NCBI RefSeq assembly: GCF_900105135.1
Contig: NZ_LT629741.1
Location: 2,953,001 to 3,017,000, forward strand
Length of the DNA stretch: 64,000 bases
Direction: 5' to 3'
Source: Gramella sp. MAR_2010_147
GTDB taxonomy: Bacteria > Bacteroidota > Bacteroidia > Flavobacteriales > Flavobacteriaceae
A program made the translations under genes and the position numbers. Positions 33,674-43,271 of this stretch are shown piece after piece. The notes beneath the pieces are model-generated. The model worked only from the letters and a program-made list of their open reading frames with translations, ran no database searches and was not told where the DNA came from. Each line of letters begins with the position of its first letter. Within the stretch, counting starts at the first letter, position 1.

Positions 33674-35212
33674 ATGAAATTCTCATGCACCATTCTCATA
33701 ATTTTGGTGAGTGCAGGAATATTAAGTTCCTGCGACTCTCAAAAAAATGTTGAAGCTAAAAAGCCTAAGCCAAATGTTATACTCATTTTAGCCGACGACT
33801 TAGGCTATGGAGATATTGGCGTTTACAATGAATACTCACTTGTACCCACTCCTAATATTGATACTTTAGCCTCACAAGGTATTCGTTTTACCGATGCCTA
33901 CTGTCCTATTGCTATTTGCTCTCCAACAAGATATTCTTTATTGACCGGGACATATGCATGGCGCAGTAGAAAAAAGCACGGTGTAATGCGAAATTATGAG
34001 AGATCCATGATGAAGGATGGTCAACTCACATTACCTCAAATGTTCCAGAAGTCTGGCTATACTACGGCAGGCTTTGGGAAATGGCATTTAGGAACGCTTT
34101 TCCCTACTTTGGATGGGGAAAAACCGGTAGGCTATGGTAAGTTTTACGAGCCTGATAATGGAAGAAATATTGACCTTTTTGGAGAGGTGTCAGACGGGCC
34201 CATAGACCATGGGTTTAATCATTGGATAGGTTTTAGTTGCGCAAGTGAATGTTTTGTTTTTAAAGATAAAACTATAATTGGTGCGCTTGAACATGACTTT
34301 TATACAATAGATGAAACGCCCAATAAAGAAAGCATTGATATGATTCCTATGGATGATTATCTGCCTTACATTACAGATGCTTCACTGGAATTTTTAAAAA
34401 ATGCGAGTGCGAAAAAGGATAAGCCATTTTTCTTGTACTACTCACCATATGTCCCACATGTTCCACTTGCGGTAAGCAAGGAATTTCTGGGTTCTACTCA
34501 GGCTGGTCCATATGGAGATTACGTACATGAACTCGATTTTTATATCGGTAAATTACTCAAAGGTCTAGACAATCTGGGGCTTTCCGATAATACTATAGTT
34601 ATTTTGGCAAGTGATAATGGTTCTGCTTTTCGTACTTCATATGATGGCATGGATGCTTCAAATGCAGCTAATAAATTACCCGGTCATTTTATTGATTCCG
34701 AAGGAAGGTATATGGCTCCAAAAGATTTATCAACCCTGGACAGGCATAGTCCTAATGGTATATTACGTGGAGTTAAACGGAGTGCCTGGGAAGGGGGTGT
34801 ACGTACTCCGTTAATTGCACGATGGCCAGGTCATTTCCCTGAAGGAGAAGAAACAGATGAAATTTTTTCTCTTACTGATGTTATGGCTACACTGGCACCC
34901 GTGGCCGGTTATAAATTAGATAATGACGTCACCACAGATGGACTAAATAATCTATCAGCCTTTGCGGGGGAAAAGAAGAATAAAAGGAGATCGGTAGTAG
35001 TGAAAGCCGGAAACGATGTATATGGGTTGAGACAGGATAACTGGAAATTTATAGAGGTACCGAGAAAGGAAAGAGAGCCCTATTATGAATTATATGATTT
35101 GTCAAAAGATCCCTCCGAAACGGCGAACCTTGCTAATGAGCATCCGGAAAGAGTTCAACAAATGAAAGCGGAATTGAATAAAATTTTAAAAGGTAATTCC
35201 ACTACTTTTTAA
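33674..35212 (+). CDS. Sulfatase (family S1), lipoprotein
   Basis: The 512-residue type I sulfatase has a lipobox (AGILSSC, Cys20) and metal ligands in ILILADDLGYGDIG (Asp41-Asp42). The formylglycine signature is CSPTRYSLLTG (Cys82), which needs a maturase encoded elsewhere. Further conserved parts are GKWHLG, SDNGSAF and a C-terminal ELYDLSKDPSETANLANEHP. It removes sulfate esters from sugars at the surface or in the periplasm. The subfamily and sulfate position cannot be read here. It is one of two sulfatases in the locus. Confidence 0.95.
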   Translation: MKFSCTILIILVSAGILSSCDSQKNVEAKKPKPNVILILADDLGYGDIGVYNEYSLVPTPNIDTLASQGIRFTDAYCPIAICSPTRYSLLTGTYAWRSRKKHGVMRNYERSMMKDGQLTLPQMFQKSGYTTAGFGKWHLGTLFPTLDGEKPVGYGKFYEPDNGRNIDLFGEVSDGPIDHGFNHWIGFSCASECFVFKDKTIIGALEHDFYTIDETPNKESIDMIPMDDYLPYITDASLEFLKNASAKKDKPFFLYYSPYVPHVPLAVSKEFLGSTQAGPYGDYVHELDFYIGKLLKGLDNLGLSDNTIVILASDNGSAFRTSYDGMDASNAANKLPGHFIDSEGRYMAPKDLSTLDRHSPNGILRGVKRSAWEGGVRTPLIARWPGHFPEGEETDEIFSLTDVMATLAPVAGYKLDNDVTTDGLNNLSAFAGEKKNKRRSVVVKAGNDVYGLRQDNWKFIEVPRKEREPYYELYDLSKDPSETANLANEHPERVQQMKAELNKILKGNSTTF

Positions 35213-35238
35213 TTTCAAATAATCAGGAATTTTTAGTT

Positions 35239-36933
35239 ATGATTGGATTAAGAAAAGTTTTACTTGTTTTAGTAATAGTTGCTATGGATTCAAGTTGCAA
35301 ATTGGCATCAGAAAACTCTACAGAAGAAGCAAAAAAAGCAACTGAAGATTTTACAGCTGATGTTATTGTATATGGAGGAACTTCTGGAGCAGTAACTGCG
35401 GCAGTACAAATAAAAAAGATGGGGAAATCTGTAATTATGGTTTCTCCAGATAAACATCTTGGTGGACTTTCGTCCTCCGGTTTAGGATATACAGATACTG
35501 GAAAGAAAGAAGTTATAGGTGGGCTTTCACGGGAGTTCTATCAGCGGGTTTATAATTATTATACCAAGGACGATAGCTGGAGATGGCAACTTCGTGAGGA
35601 TTATGGTAACCAGGGTCAGGGGACACCTGCTATTGACGGAGATAATAGAACCATGTGGATTTTTGAACCTCATATAGCTGAACAGGTTTTTGATGATTTT
35701 ATTAGAGAAAATGACATTTCAGTTCATAAGGAGGAGATGTTAAACCGGGAGAATGGGGTAATAATGGTAAATGGAAAAATTAAGAGTTTTACCACCCTTT
35801 CTGGAAAAACTTACATTGGTAAGGTTTTTATAGATGCAACCTATGAAGGTGATTTAATGGCTGCCGCAGGTGTGAGTTATGATGTGGGACGGGAATCCAA
35901 TGCAACCTATGGGGAACAATGGAATGGTGTACAAGTTGATGTTTTTCATCATAAACATAATTTTAAAAATTTTCAAATTAGCCCCCATAAAATTCCTGGA
36001 GATCCGTCAAGTGGTCTTATAAAAGGCGTGTCTGCTGAAGATCCGGGTAAGTATGGCGAGGCCGATGAAAAAGTACAGGCTTACAATTTCAGGTTGTGTC
36101 TTACTACAGTTGAAGAAAACCGAGTTCCTTTTTACAAACCAGAAGATTACGACCCTGCAAGATATGAACTTCTGGCGCGTTTATACGATTCTGGTTGGGA
36201 TCAAACCTTTAATAAGTTTGACCCTATTCCCAATTTAAAGACAGATACCAATAATCACGGGCCATTTAGTACTGATTTTATAGGAGCCAACTATGAATAT
36301 CCTGAAGCATCTTACGAACGGAGAGCTGAAATTGTTCAGGAACATGTGAACTATCAACAGGGTCTTATGTATTTTATTGCAAATGATCCTAGAGTTCCAA
36401 AAGATGTTCAGCAGGAATTCAAAAAATGGGGATATGCGAAGGACGAATTTAAGGATAATAATCATTGGCCTCACCAAATCTATGTGCGTGAGGCAAGGCG
36501 CATGCTTGGTGATTATGTAATGACAGAGCATGACATTCTAGGGAAGCGTAAGGTGCCCAAATCAATAGGAATGGGATCTTATACTATGGATTCTCACAAC
36601 GTGCAGCGTTATATAACCTCTGAAGGTTATGTTCAGAACGAAGGTGATATAGGTGTTCATGCTAAAGAACCTTATCAAATTGCTCTCGGGACAATAATGC
36701 CTAAAAAGGAAGAATGTGCTAATCTTCTGGTTCCTCTTGCAGTATCAAGCTCTCATATTGCTTTTGGTTCCATTCGCATGGAGCCGGTATTCATGATACT
36801 TGGGCAGAGTGCTGCTACTGTAGCTGCCATCGCTACTGATAAGAATGTACCTATCCAGGAGATTAATTATGAGGTCCTTAAAGAAGAACTGGTAAAAGAC
36901 GGTCAGGTACTCAAATTGAGCAAGAGTAAATAG
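35239..36933 (+). CDS. FAD-dependent oxidoreductase lipoprotein
   Basis: The 564-residue protein has a lipobox-like signal (VIVAMDSSC) and the FAD_oxidored architecture: a dinucleotide-binding ADVIVYGGTSGAVTAAVQIK, SPDKHLGGLSSSGLGYTDTG, FIDATYEGDLMAAAGVSYDV and a C-terminal GSIRMEPVFMILGQSAATVA. Relatives are frequent in sulfated-glycan utilization loci and are thought to oxidise sugars or sugar acids; the substrate is not known. It follows the first sulfatase by 26 bp in the same operon. Confidence 0.88.
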   Translation: MIGLRKVLLVLVIVAMDSSCKLASENSTEEAKKATEDFTADVIVYGGTSGAVTAAVQIKKMGKSVIMVSPDKHLGGLSSSGLGYTDTGKKEVIGGLSREFYQRVYNYYTKDDSWRWQLREDYGNQGQGTPAIDGDNRTMWIFEPHIAEQVFDDFIRENDISVHKEEMLNRENGVIMVNGKIKSFTTLSGKTYIGKVFIDATYEGDLMAAAGVSYDVGRESNATYGEQWNGVQVDVFHHKHNFKNFQISPHKIPGDPSSGLIKGVSAEDPGKYGEADEKVQAYNFRLCLTTVEENRVPFYKPEDYDPARYELLARLYDSGWDQTFNKFDPIPNLKTDTNNHGPFSTDFIGANYEYPEASYERRAEIVQEHVNYQQGLMYFIANDPRVPKDVQQEFKKWGYAKDEFKDNNHWPHQIYVREARRMLGDYVMTEHDILGKRKVPKSIGMGSYTMDSHNVQRYITSEGYVQNEGDIGVHAKEPYQIALGTIMPKKEECANLLVPLAVSSSHIAFGSIRMEPVFMILGQSAATVAAIATDKNVPIQEINYEVLKEELVKDGQVLKLSKSK

Positions 36934-37007
36934 GCCGAAAATAAGGTTATTAAGGAATGTTTAGTAAATATGGTGGAGGCTAATTTGATAAAAATTTTAT
37001 TGATATA

Positions 37008-37739
37008 ATGTTTGTTACAGTTTGGAGGATATTTATCGTAGTGGTTCTCGGTGTTTTTTTCTCATTACATCAGGTAACTGCTCAAAAAATCACTGTTATA
37101 AATGCTGGAATTAGTGGCGATACCACTGTGAATTTATTGAATCGAATAAATGCCGATGTACTTGAATTAAATCCTGATGTAGTGATAATAATGGTAGGAA
37201 CCAATGATATGCTGAATACAAAAAACATGATATCATATAGCGAATATGAACATAACCTTGGTCTTTTGCTGAAGCATTTAAATACACATAATATAAGAAC
37301 TCTTCTGGTAAGCCCACCGCCAGTGGATGCTAACTATTTGTATAAAAGACATGATAAAACACTATATGATCATACACCAAATGACAAACTGGATTCCGTA
37401 GCCCATTTTATGAGGTTATTGTCTCTAAATAATAATGCTCTTTTTGTTGATATAAACAGAATTTTTAAAGACAAGGAAGTCCCAGATCATAATAGAGATC
37501 TGTATATCAAAAATGAGCTTAATAGTGAAGAAGAAGATGGTGTTCATCCTACAGCTAAAGGTTATAGGCTAATTGCAAAAGAAATTTTTCAAGTTCTTAA
37601 AAATGAAAGCTGGCTCAAACCTGGTAGTACCATTTTATGCTTGGGGGATTCCATAACATATGGAAAGAATGTTCCGGGACAGGGTACGGCTAATGGGAAG
37701 ACTTATCCTGCCTTTTTAAAGGATTATATTCAAGACTGA
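37008..37739 (+). CDS. SGNH/GDSL hydrolase with circularly permuted block order
   Basis: The 243-residue protein has a signal peptide ending HQVTAQ. Directly after it comes block II (INAGISGDTTVNLLNRI), then block III with its Asn (IIMVGTNDM) and block V with DxxH (EEDGVHPTAKGYRLIAKEIF). The nucleophile block I, normally at the N-terminus, comes last: ILCLGDSITYGKNVPGQGTA then YPAFLKDYIQD, with Ser215 (codon 37650-37652) 28 residues from the end. All catalytic blocks are present once, so the protein may be a functional circular permutation. It would de-esterify glycans in the periplasm. The alternative is a fusion of two truncated neighbours. Confidence 0.82.
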   Translation: MFVTVWRIFIVVVLGVFFSLHQVTAQKITVINAGISGDTTVNLLNRINADVLELNPDVVIIMVGTNDMLNTKNMISYSEYEHNLGLLLKHLNTHNIRTLLVSPPPVDANYLYKRHDKTLYDHTPNDKLDSVAHFMRLLSLNNNALFVDINRIFKDKEVPDHNRDLYIKNELNSEEEDGVHPTAKGYRLIAKEIFQVLKNESWLKPGSTILCLGDSITYGKNVPGQGTANGKTYPAFLKDYIQD

Positions 37740-37906
37740 AAACTTAACCAATGACGATAGCATCAACATTACATTATAGAGAAGAAACGTTGAGCCTTGG
37801 ACATCGATTTGGAAAGGTAGTAGTACAGGTAATCGATTAAAAATAATTAAAGATACCTATGTAATAACCCTGTTTAGGGAATAAGGTATAATAGAATAGA
37901 AAGTTT
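37740..37906. other. Spacer before cstA with TAATCGATTA palindrome
   Basis: The palindrome TAATCGATTA (37830-37839) resembles the operator candidates near the lacI-type gene. A second short inverted repeat, CCCTGTTTAGGG (37868-37879), follows. Remnant coding sequence from a second SGNH copy is possible in the first 60 bp but not demonstrable. Confidence 0.4.
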
Positions 37907-39574
37907 ATGAATCTTATTGTGCTTATCGTTATTTCCGGAATTATTTTAGTGGCTGCCTACTTTACCTATGGGAAATATATTTCAAATAAGTTAGGGATTA
38001 ACGACCGCAATATTACTCCCTCCCATAACCTGGAGGACGGTGTGGATTATGTACCTACAAAATCTCCAGTAGTACTCGGGCATCATTTTGCCTCCATCGC
38101 AGGTGCAGGTCCAATTATAGGCCCTGTTATAGCTGTTGCCTTTGGTTGGATTCCCGCTGTTATATGGATTTTGGTAGGTGGAATTTTTTTCGGAGCGGTA
38201 CATGATCTAACCAGTATGCTTGCCTCTGTAAGACATCAGGGAAAATCTATTGGATATGTTATTGAAAGGCAGATCGGAAAAACTGGTAAAATACTTTTCC
38301 TGATTTTTAGTTTTTCCACTTTGATCCTCATTATTGGTGTATTTGCAGATATTATAGCAAAGACTTTTGTCAATAATCCATATGTGGCTTCGGCCTCTAT
38401 TCTATTTATATTGTTAGCCGTTGTTTTTGGTCTGATCAATAAAATTTTAAAGAATACAAAGCCAGCATTTATTATCACCACAATTATTGGAGTAATATTA
38501 ATGTACTTCTTTGTTTACATTGGTATGCAGATTCCAGTAGTCCTAGATTATAAATTATGGATCTTTATATTGATGGCTTACGCATTTGTAGCCTCAGTAA
38601 CTCCGGTTACTTTTCTCCTGCAACCTCGTGATTATCTCACTAGTTATTTGCTGTATGGTCTTATGATTGCCGCAGTCGTTGGCGTGTTTGTGGCCAATCC
38701 CGAAGTAAAAATGGACAACGATATTGTTCTGTATACGCAGGATCTCGGTTACATATTTCCGGTATTATTTGTTACCGTAGCCTGTGGAGCAATTAGTGGT
38801 TTTCATTCTTTAGTAGCTTCCGGAACTACCTCCAAACAGCTTAATAAAGAATCAGATGCCAAAATGGTAGGGTTTGGAGGAATGTTAATAGAGACATTTC
38901 TTGCAATTCTATCTGTTGGCGCGGTGATGGTGATTTCAAGGACAGATTACGTAAGCAGTTTAGTTACTGATGGACCCGTCACGCTATTTGCTGATGGTTT
39001 AGGACAAATAATTTCAGCTACAGGGATATCTAATGCGTTGGCAACATCTTTTGTAGCCCTAACAGTGTCGGCATTTGCGCTTACCACGCTGGATACTTGC
39101 ACACGTTTGGCAAGATTTACATTTCAGGAATTTTTTGATGGTGTAGAGCATAATGCGGGAAAGAAAATAGGAGGAAATCGATATATAGCTACTCTTATTG
39201 TAGTATTTTGTTCTGTTGTTCTTCTTACCACCGGGGAATTCACTACTCTCTGGCCCATATTTGGTTCTGCAAATCAGTTACTGGCTGCCCTTGCCTTACT
39301 TACAGTAGCAGTGTGGTTAATTAAGAAACAGGTGAACTCGTACTTCGTGCTTATTCCCATGTTTATCATGTTTGCAGTAGCTCTTAGTTCTTTACTCCTT
39401 TTTGCCGTAAAAAACTTTAATGAAGGTCTTTACATTCTCTCTGTACTCGCAGGCACTCTATTCTTATTAGCCTTAGTACTCTTATGGCTGGCCAGAAATA
39501 GTTTGAAAAAAGATGTAGAGGTAAATCAGGATGTGGTATGGGGAAAGAACCAAATTGCTAAAGAAAATAAATAG
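37907..39574 (+). CDS. cstA: Carbon starvation protein CstA family transporter
   Basis: The 555-residue protein has about 14-16 membrane segments. CstA hallmarks are the N-terminal YVPTKSPVVLGHHFASIAGA, GPIIGPVIAVAFGWIPAVIW and GAVHDLTSMLASVRHQGKSI, then GFHSLVASGTTSKQL and LDTCTRLARFTFQEF. The family imports peptides or pyruvate in enterobacteria. Its place inside a polysaccharide locus suggests uptake of a small degradation product, which is inference. It is followed 15 bp later by the GH2-esterase gene. Confidence 0.92.
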   Translation: MNLIVLIVISGIILVAAYFTYGKYISNKLGINDRNITPSHNLEDGVDYVPTKSPVVLGHHFASIAGAGPIIGPVIAVAFGWIPAVIWILVGGIFFGAVHDLTSMLASVRHQGKSIGYVIERQIGKTGKILFLIFSFSTLILIIGVFADIIAKTFVNNPYVASASILFILLAVVFGLINKILKNTKPAFIITTIIGVILMYFFVYIGMQIPVVLDYKLWIFILMAYAFVASVTPVTFLLQPRDYLTSYLLYGLMIAAVVGVFVANPEVKMDNDIVLYTQDLGYIFPVLFVTVACGAISGFHSLVASGTTSKQLNKESDAKMVGFGGMLIETFLAILSVGAVMVISRTDYVSSLVTDGPVTLFADGLGQIISATGISNALATSFVALTVSAFALTTLDTCTRLARFTFQEFFDGVEHNAGKKIGGNRYIATLIVVFCSVVLLTTGEFTTLWPIFGSANQLLAALALLTVAVWLIKKQVNSYFVLIPMFIMFAVALSSLLLFAVKNFNEGLYILSVLAGTLFLLALVLLWLARNSLKKDVEVNQDVVWGKNQIAKENK

Positions 39575-39589
39575 TCAAAAAAACAACTT

Positions 39590-42500
39590 ATGAAAAACAG
39601 GATTATTCATCGTTTGATAATTATAATATATGCTCTACCCTTATTCGTTAATGCGCAAAGCATAAAGGTAGATAAAGAGGTGTCTCAACAACATATTAGT
39701 GAGCCGTCTTCTGAGCAATCCATTTTCTTAAATTCCAACCCTGCTTATTCAAAAAATTCAGAGTGGCAATTAAAGAAATATGATTCACTGGCTCCGGGTG
39801 GTGACAAGATTTCTATACCTGGAAATGGTGATAAAGATGAATGGATGAAAGCGGTTGTTCCTGGGACAGTGCTTACTTCTCTGGTGGAGAATGAAATATA
39901 TCCTGACCCTTATTATGGGGATGTTAACAGGCGTACCAAGAAAGTTATTCCTGATATGGCAGATGCCGGAAGGGAGTTTTACCATTATTGGTACCGAACA
40001 GAATTTAAAGTTCCAAAGACCTTCTCGAATAAAAAGATCTGGTTAAAATTCCACGGGATTAACTACAAAAGTGAAATATGGCTTAATGGTCAAAAACTTG
40101 GAAACATGGCTGGTATGTTTAATTCAAAAGCCTTTGATGTTACCTCTATAGTTAATCGAAGCGGATCCAATACTCTGGCAGTAAATGTTTCGCCGGTGGA
40201 TTTTCCAGGACAAAGTGGCCGAAAGGGCAAGAAAAGATCGGGAGCAAAAGGAGAGAACCAAAATGGTGGAGACGGTATAATTGGTAAGAACACAACTATG
40301 CTCATGAGTGTGGGTTGGGATTTTACCTTTCAAGATGGTATCAGGGATCGTAATACCGGGATTTGGAAAGAGGTTGAACTGTATGCTACTGGTGATGTGG
40401 TATTGGATCATCCATTTGTGAAAACCAAATTGAATTTACCTGATACTACAATTTCTCAACAAACCATTTCAGTAGAAGCTTTTAATGCTTCTAACCGAAA
40501 GATTTCAGGAGTTTTGAATGCAAAGATTGAGGAAACTGATATTGTTGTTCAAAAAGAGATAAGCCTTAACCCAAATGAACATAGAAAAATCGAGTTTACT
40601 CCTGAAGAGTATAAGCAGTTGATTATTCAGAATCCTAAATTATGGTGGCCTATCAACAAAGGCGAGCAGAACTTATATAACCTTTATTTATCCTTCGAGG
40701 AGAATGAGCAAATAAGTCATAGCAAGAAAGTGCGATTTGGTATTAGGGAAATTACTACAGATCAGAATACTCCAGATAATTCTCGTAGGTTTTTGGTGAA
40801 TGGACATCCAGTCTTTATTCGAGGGACTAATTGGATCCCGGAGGGGATGTTAAAAAATTCAGCTAAAAGAACCCTTGCTGAGCTTAAGTATACTGAACAA
40901 GCCGGACTCAACCTTATTCGTTTTTGGGCTGGCGGAATTTCAGAATCTGACTATTTTTTTGACCTCTGTGACGAGATGGGGTTTTTGGTATGGAGTGAGT
41001 ACTGGATGACCGGTGATACACAACCTGTAGTAGACACTACTCTTTATCTTAATAATATAGAAGCTACTGTCAAGAGAATTAGGAATCATCCTTCTCTGGC
41101 TTATCATGTCTCTTCCAATGAATCTACGGAAATCCCCGGAGCTGAGCAATTGATCAGAACTATAGATCCTACTCGTGATTATCAAATGCAGTCTGAATGT
41201 TGTGGCGTACACGATGGGAGCCCCTATTCCTATGAAAATCCAATGCAATATTATGAGAACACGGGCTCTAAGAGGGGAAGCAGGATTGATGGATTCAATC
41301 CGGAATATGGGACGCCTATACTGCCTACCGTGGAATCACTTCGGTTAATGATGCCTGAGGAGGACCTATGGCCAATAAATGATTCGATTTGGAATTATTT
41401 AGATGGTGGCGGTTTCCATAATATGACTACTAAATATAAAGCTGCGGTAAATGAGTTTGGTCCCTCTAACTCTATTGAGGAATTCGCCAAGAAGGCCCAG
41501 TTTGTTGGAGCAATGAATTTCAGAGCCATCTGGGAAGTGTGGAATGAGAACAAATTTAAGTATGGGGATCGTTTTGCAAGTGGGTTTCTGTTTTGGTATC
41601 ACAACAGCCCTGTACCTCAAACTGCAGGTCGTATGTATGACTGGAGTTTAGAGCCAACCGCAGCACTCTATTATTCTCAGGATGCACTTGAACCACTAAA
41701 TACTCAGTATGATTATCTAACAAATACAGTATCTGTGTATAACGATTTCAGAAAATCCTTTTCAGATTACAGCGTAGAAGTTAGTATATACGATATCAAT
41801 TCTAAGGAAGTCTGGAATAAAGAAGTTACTCTTGACATTCCTCAGGATGGAGTTGTGAACGACCTCATGAAAATTGAGTTTCCAGATTCAATATCTCAGG
41901 TACACTTTATCAAGCTTATTCTCAAAGATGATAAAGATAAACTGGTAAGTGATTCCTTCTATTGGCGGTCTCGGGATAACTACGATGGTGCCTGGACAAT
42001 TTCAGGACCAGCTATTTCGGGCTTTGAGGATATGAATAAACTCCCTAAGGTAAATTTGGAGATGGAATCCAGGCTTGAAGGGGAAGAATTAAAAGTTAAG
42101 ATCACCAATCCGTCATCTTCTTTAAGCTTTTTCACTCAATTAAAGTTGCAGGATGATAAGGGTAGAAGTATAAGTCCTACATTTTATTCAGATAATTTTT
42201 TCAACCTGCTTCCGGGGGAATCAAAATCGGTGTCTCTTGATTTTTCAATGGGGAATATACCTTCAGAAACAATGAAGTTGGTAATTGATGGCTGGAATGT
42301 TATTCCTCAAACAAAAACCTTTCAGTTTGGAAAATCCCATGTTAAGTATGATGATACTCGAAAAACTGATTGGGACAAGGATTTTAAACGGGTGGAGATA
42401 CAATCCAGCGCCGACAATAATATTCAGAACGCATATTTTCTTAAATCTACTTCAAAAAAAGCCCAACCTTTAATTGTAAGTCTGCACACCTGGAGTGGTG

Positions 42501-43240
42501 ATTACTCGCAAAGGGATGAAATAGCTGAGATCAGTATGCAAAAGAATGTGAACTATATCCATCCTGATTTTCGTGGCCAAAACATACAGGTAAATGCCTG
42601 TGCCAGTGAATTAGCCTTGTCAGATATAGATGATGCCATTACTTATGCTATTAAGAATTCCAATGTTGACACTTCCAAAATTTTCGTGGTTGGGGTAAGC
42701 GGGGGAGGCTATGCAACCCTAAGTACATTTATGAAATCCCGGTATGATATCAAAAAGTTTTCGGCCTGGGCCTCAATAACAGATTTAGTGGCCTGGTACA
42801 AGGAAAGTAAAATAAAACGGAACAAATATGCCCAGAACATTCTGGACTGTACGGGCTCTGAAGAAGTGCTCAATATAGAAAATGCGAAACAGAAATCTCC
42901 GTTATACTGGGATACACCCACAAAGAAACTAAAGAATTCTGAACTGGTTATTTATGCCGGAGTGTATGATGGGATACAGGGTAGTGTTCCAATAACCCAA
43001 TCCATCAACTTTTACAATAAGTTATTGACCGATATGTCGGTATCCAATAAATCAAAATATGTTTCAGATAATGAAAAACTGCACCTTCTGGAGAAGAGGT
43101 CTTCTCTTGGAGATTTTGGTGAGATTGGCGGAAGAGAGATCTTTTTAAAAAAAAGCTTTAGGAATGTGAGCTTGATAATATTTGAAGGGAATCATGAGAT
43201 GTTGCCCGAATTTGCAGTAAATGATTTACTGGAAGATTAG
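39590..43240 (+). CDS. Glycoside hydrolase family 2 enzyme fused to a C-terminal esterase domain
   Basis: The 1216-residue secreted protein starts with a signal peptide (LPLFVNAQ). Residues about 60-390 hold the GH2 sugar-binding and immunoglobulin-like domains (REFYHYWYRTEFKVPK, GINYKSEIWLNGQKLGNMAG). Residues about 400-700 hold the TIM barrel (GTNWIPEGML, NLIRFWAGGISESDYFFDLC) with acid/base Glu511 in SSNESTE and nucleophile Glu622 in AAVNEFGPS. From about residue 960 an alpha/beta-hydrolase follows, with nucleophile Ser1037 in VVGVSGGGYATL and a late GNHEMLP histidine. It would remove a beta-linked sugar and an acyl group from the same glycan. The exact GH2 activity is unknown. Confidence 0.9.
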   Translation: MKNRIIHRLIIIIYALPLFVNAQSIKVDKEVSQQHISEPSSEQSIFLNSNPAYSKNSEWQLKKYDSLAPGGDKISIPGNGDKDEWMKAVVPGTVLTSLVENEIYPDPYYGDVNRRTKKVIPDMADAGREFYHYWYRTEFKVPKTFSNKKIWLKFHGINYKSEIWLNGQKLGNMAGMFNSKAFDVTSIVNRSGSNTLAVNVSPVDFPGQSGRKGKKRSGAKGENQNGGDGIIGKNTTMLMSVGWDFTFQDGIRDRNTGIWKEVELYATGDVVLDHPFVKTKLNLPDTTISQQTISVEAFNASNRKISGVLNAKIEETDIVVQKEISLNPNEHRKIEFTPEEYKQLIIQNPKLWWPINKGEQNLYNLYLSFEENEQISHSKKVRFGIREITTDQNTPDNSRRFLVNGHPVFIRGTNWIPEGMLKNSAKRTLAELKYTEQAGLNLIRFWAGGISESDYFFDLCDEMGFLVWSEYWMTGDTQPVVDTTLYLNNIEATVKRIRNHPSLAYHVSSNESTEIPGAEQLIRTIDPTRDYQMQSECCGVHDGSPYSYENPMQYYENTGSKRGSRIDGFNPEYGTPILPTVESLRLMMPEEDLWPINDSIWNYLDGGGFHNMTTKYKAAVNEFGPSNSIEEFAKKAQFVGAMNFRAIWEVWNENKFKYGDRFASGFLFWYHNSPVPQTAGRMYDWSLEPTAALYYSQDALEPLNTQYDYLTNTVSVYNDFRKSFSDYSVEVSIYDINSKEVWNKEVTLDIPQDGVVNDLMKIEFPDSISQVHFIKLILKDDKDKLVSDSFYWRSRDNYDGAWTISGPAISGFEDMNKLPKVNLEMESRLEGEELKVKITNPSSSLSFFTQLKLQDDKGRSISPTFYSDNFFNLLPGESKSVSLDFSMGNIPSETMKLVIDGWNVIPQTKTFQFGKSHVKYDDTRKTDWDKDFKRVEIQSSADNNIQNAYFLKSTSKKAQPLIVSLHTWSGDYSQRDEIAEISMQKNVNYIHPDFRGQNIQVNACASELALSDIDDAITYAIKNSNVDTSKIFVVGVSGGGYATLSTFMKSRYDIKKFSAWASITDLVAWYKESKIKRNKYAQNILDCTGSEEVLNIENAKQKSPLYWDTPTKKLKNSELVIYAGVYDGIQGSVPITQSINFYNKLLTDMSVSNKSKYVSDNEKLHLLEKRSSLGDFGEIGGREIFLKKSFRNVSLIIFEGNHEMLPEFAVNDLLED

Positions 43241-43271
43241 TATAAGATCATCTCTAGTTAGTTAAATCAAT

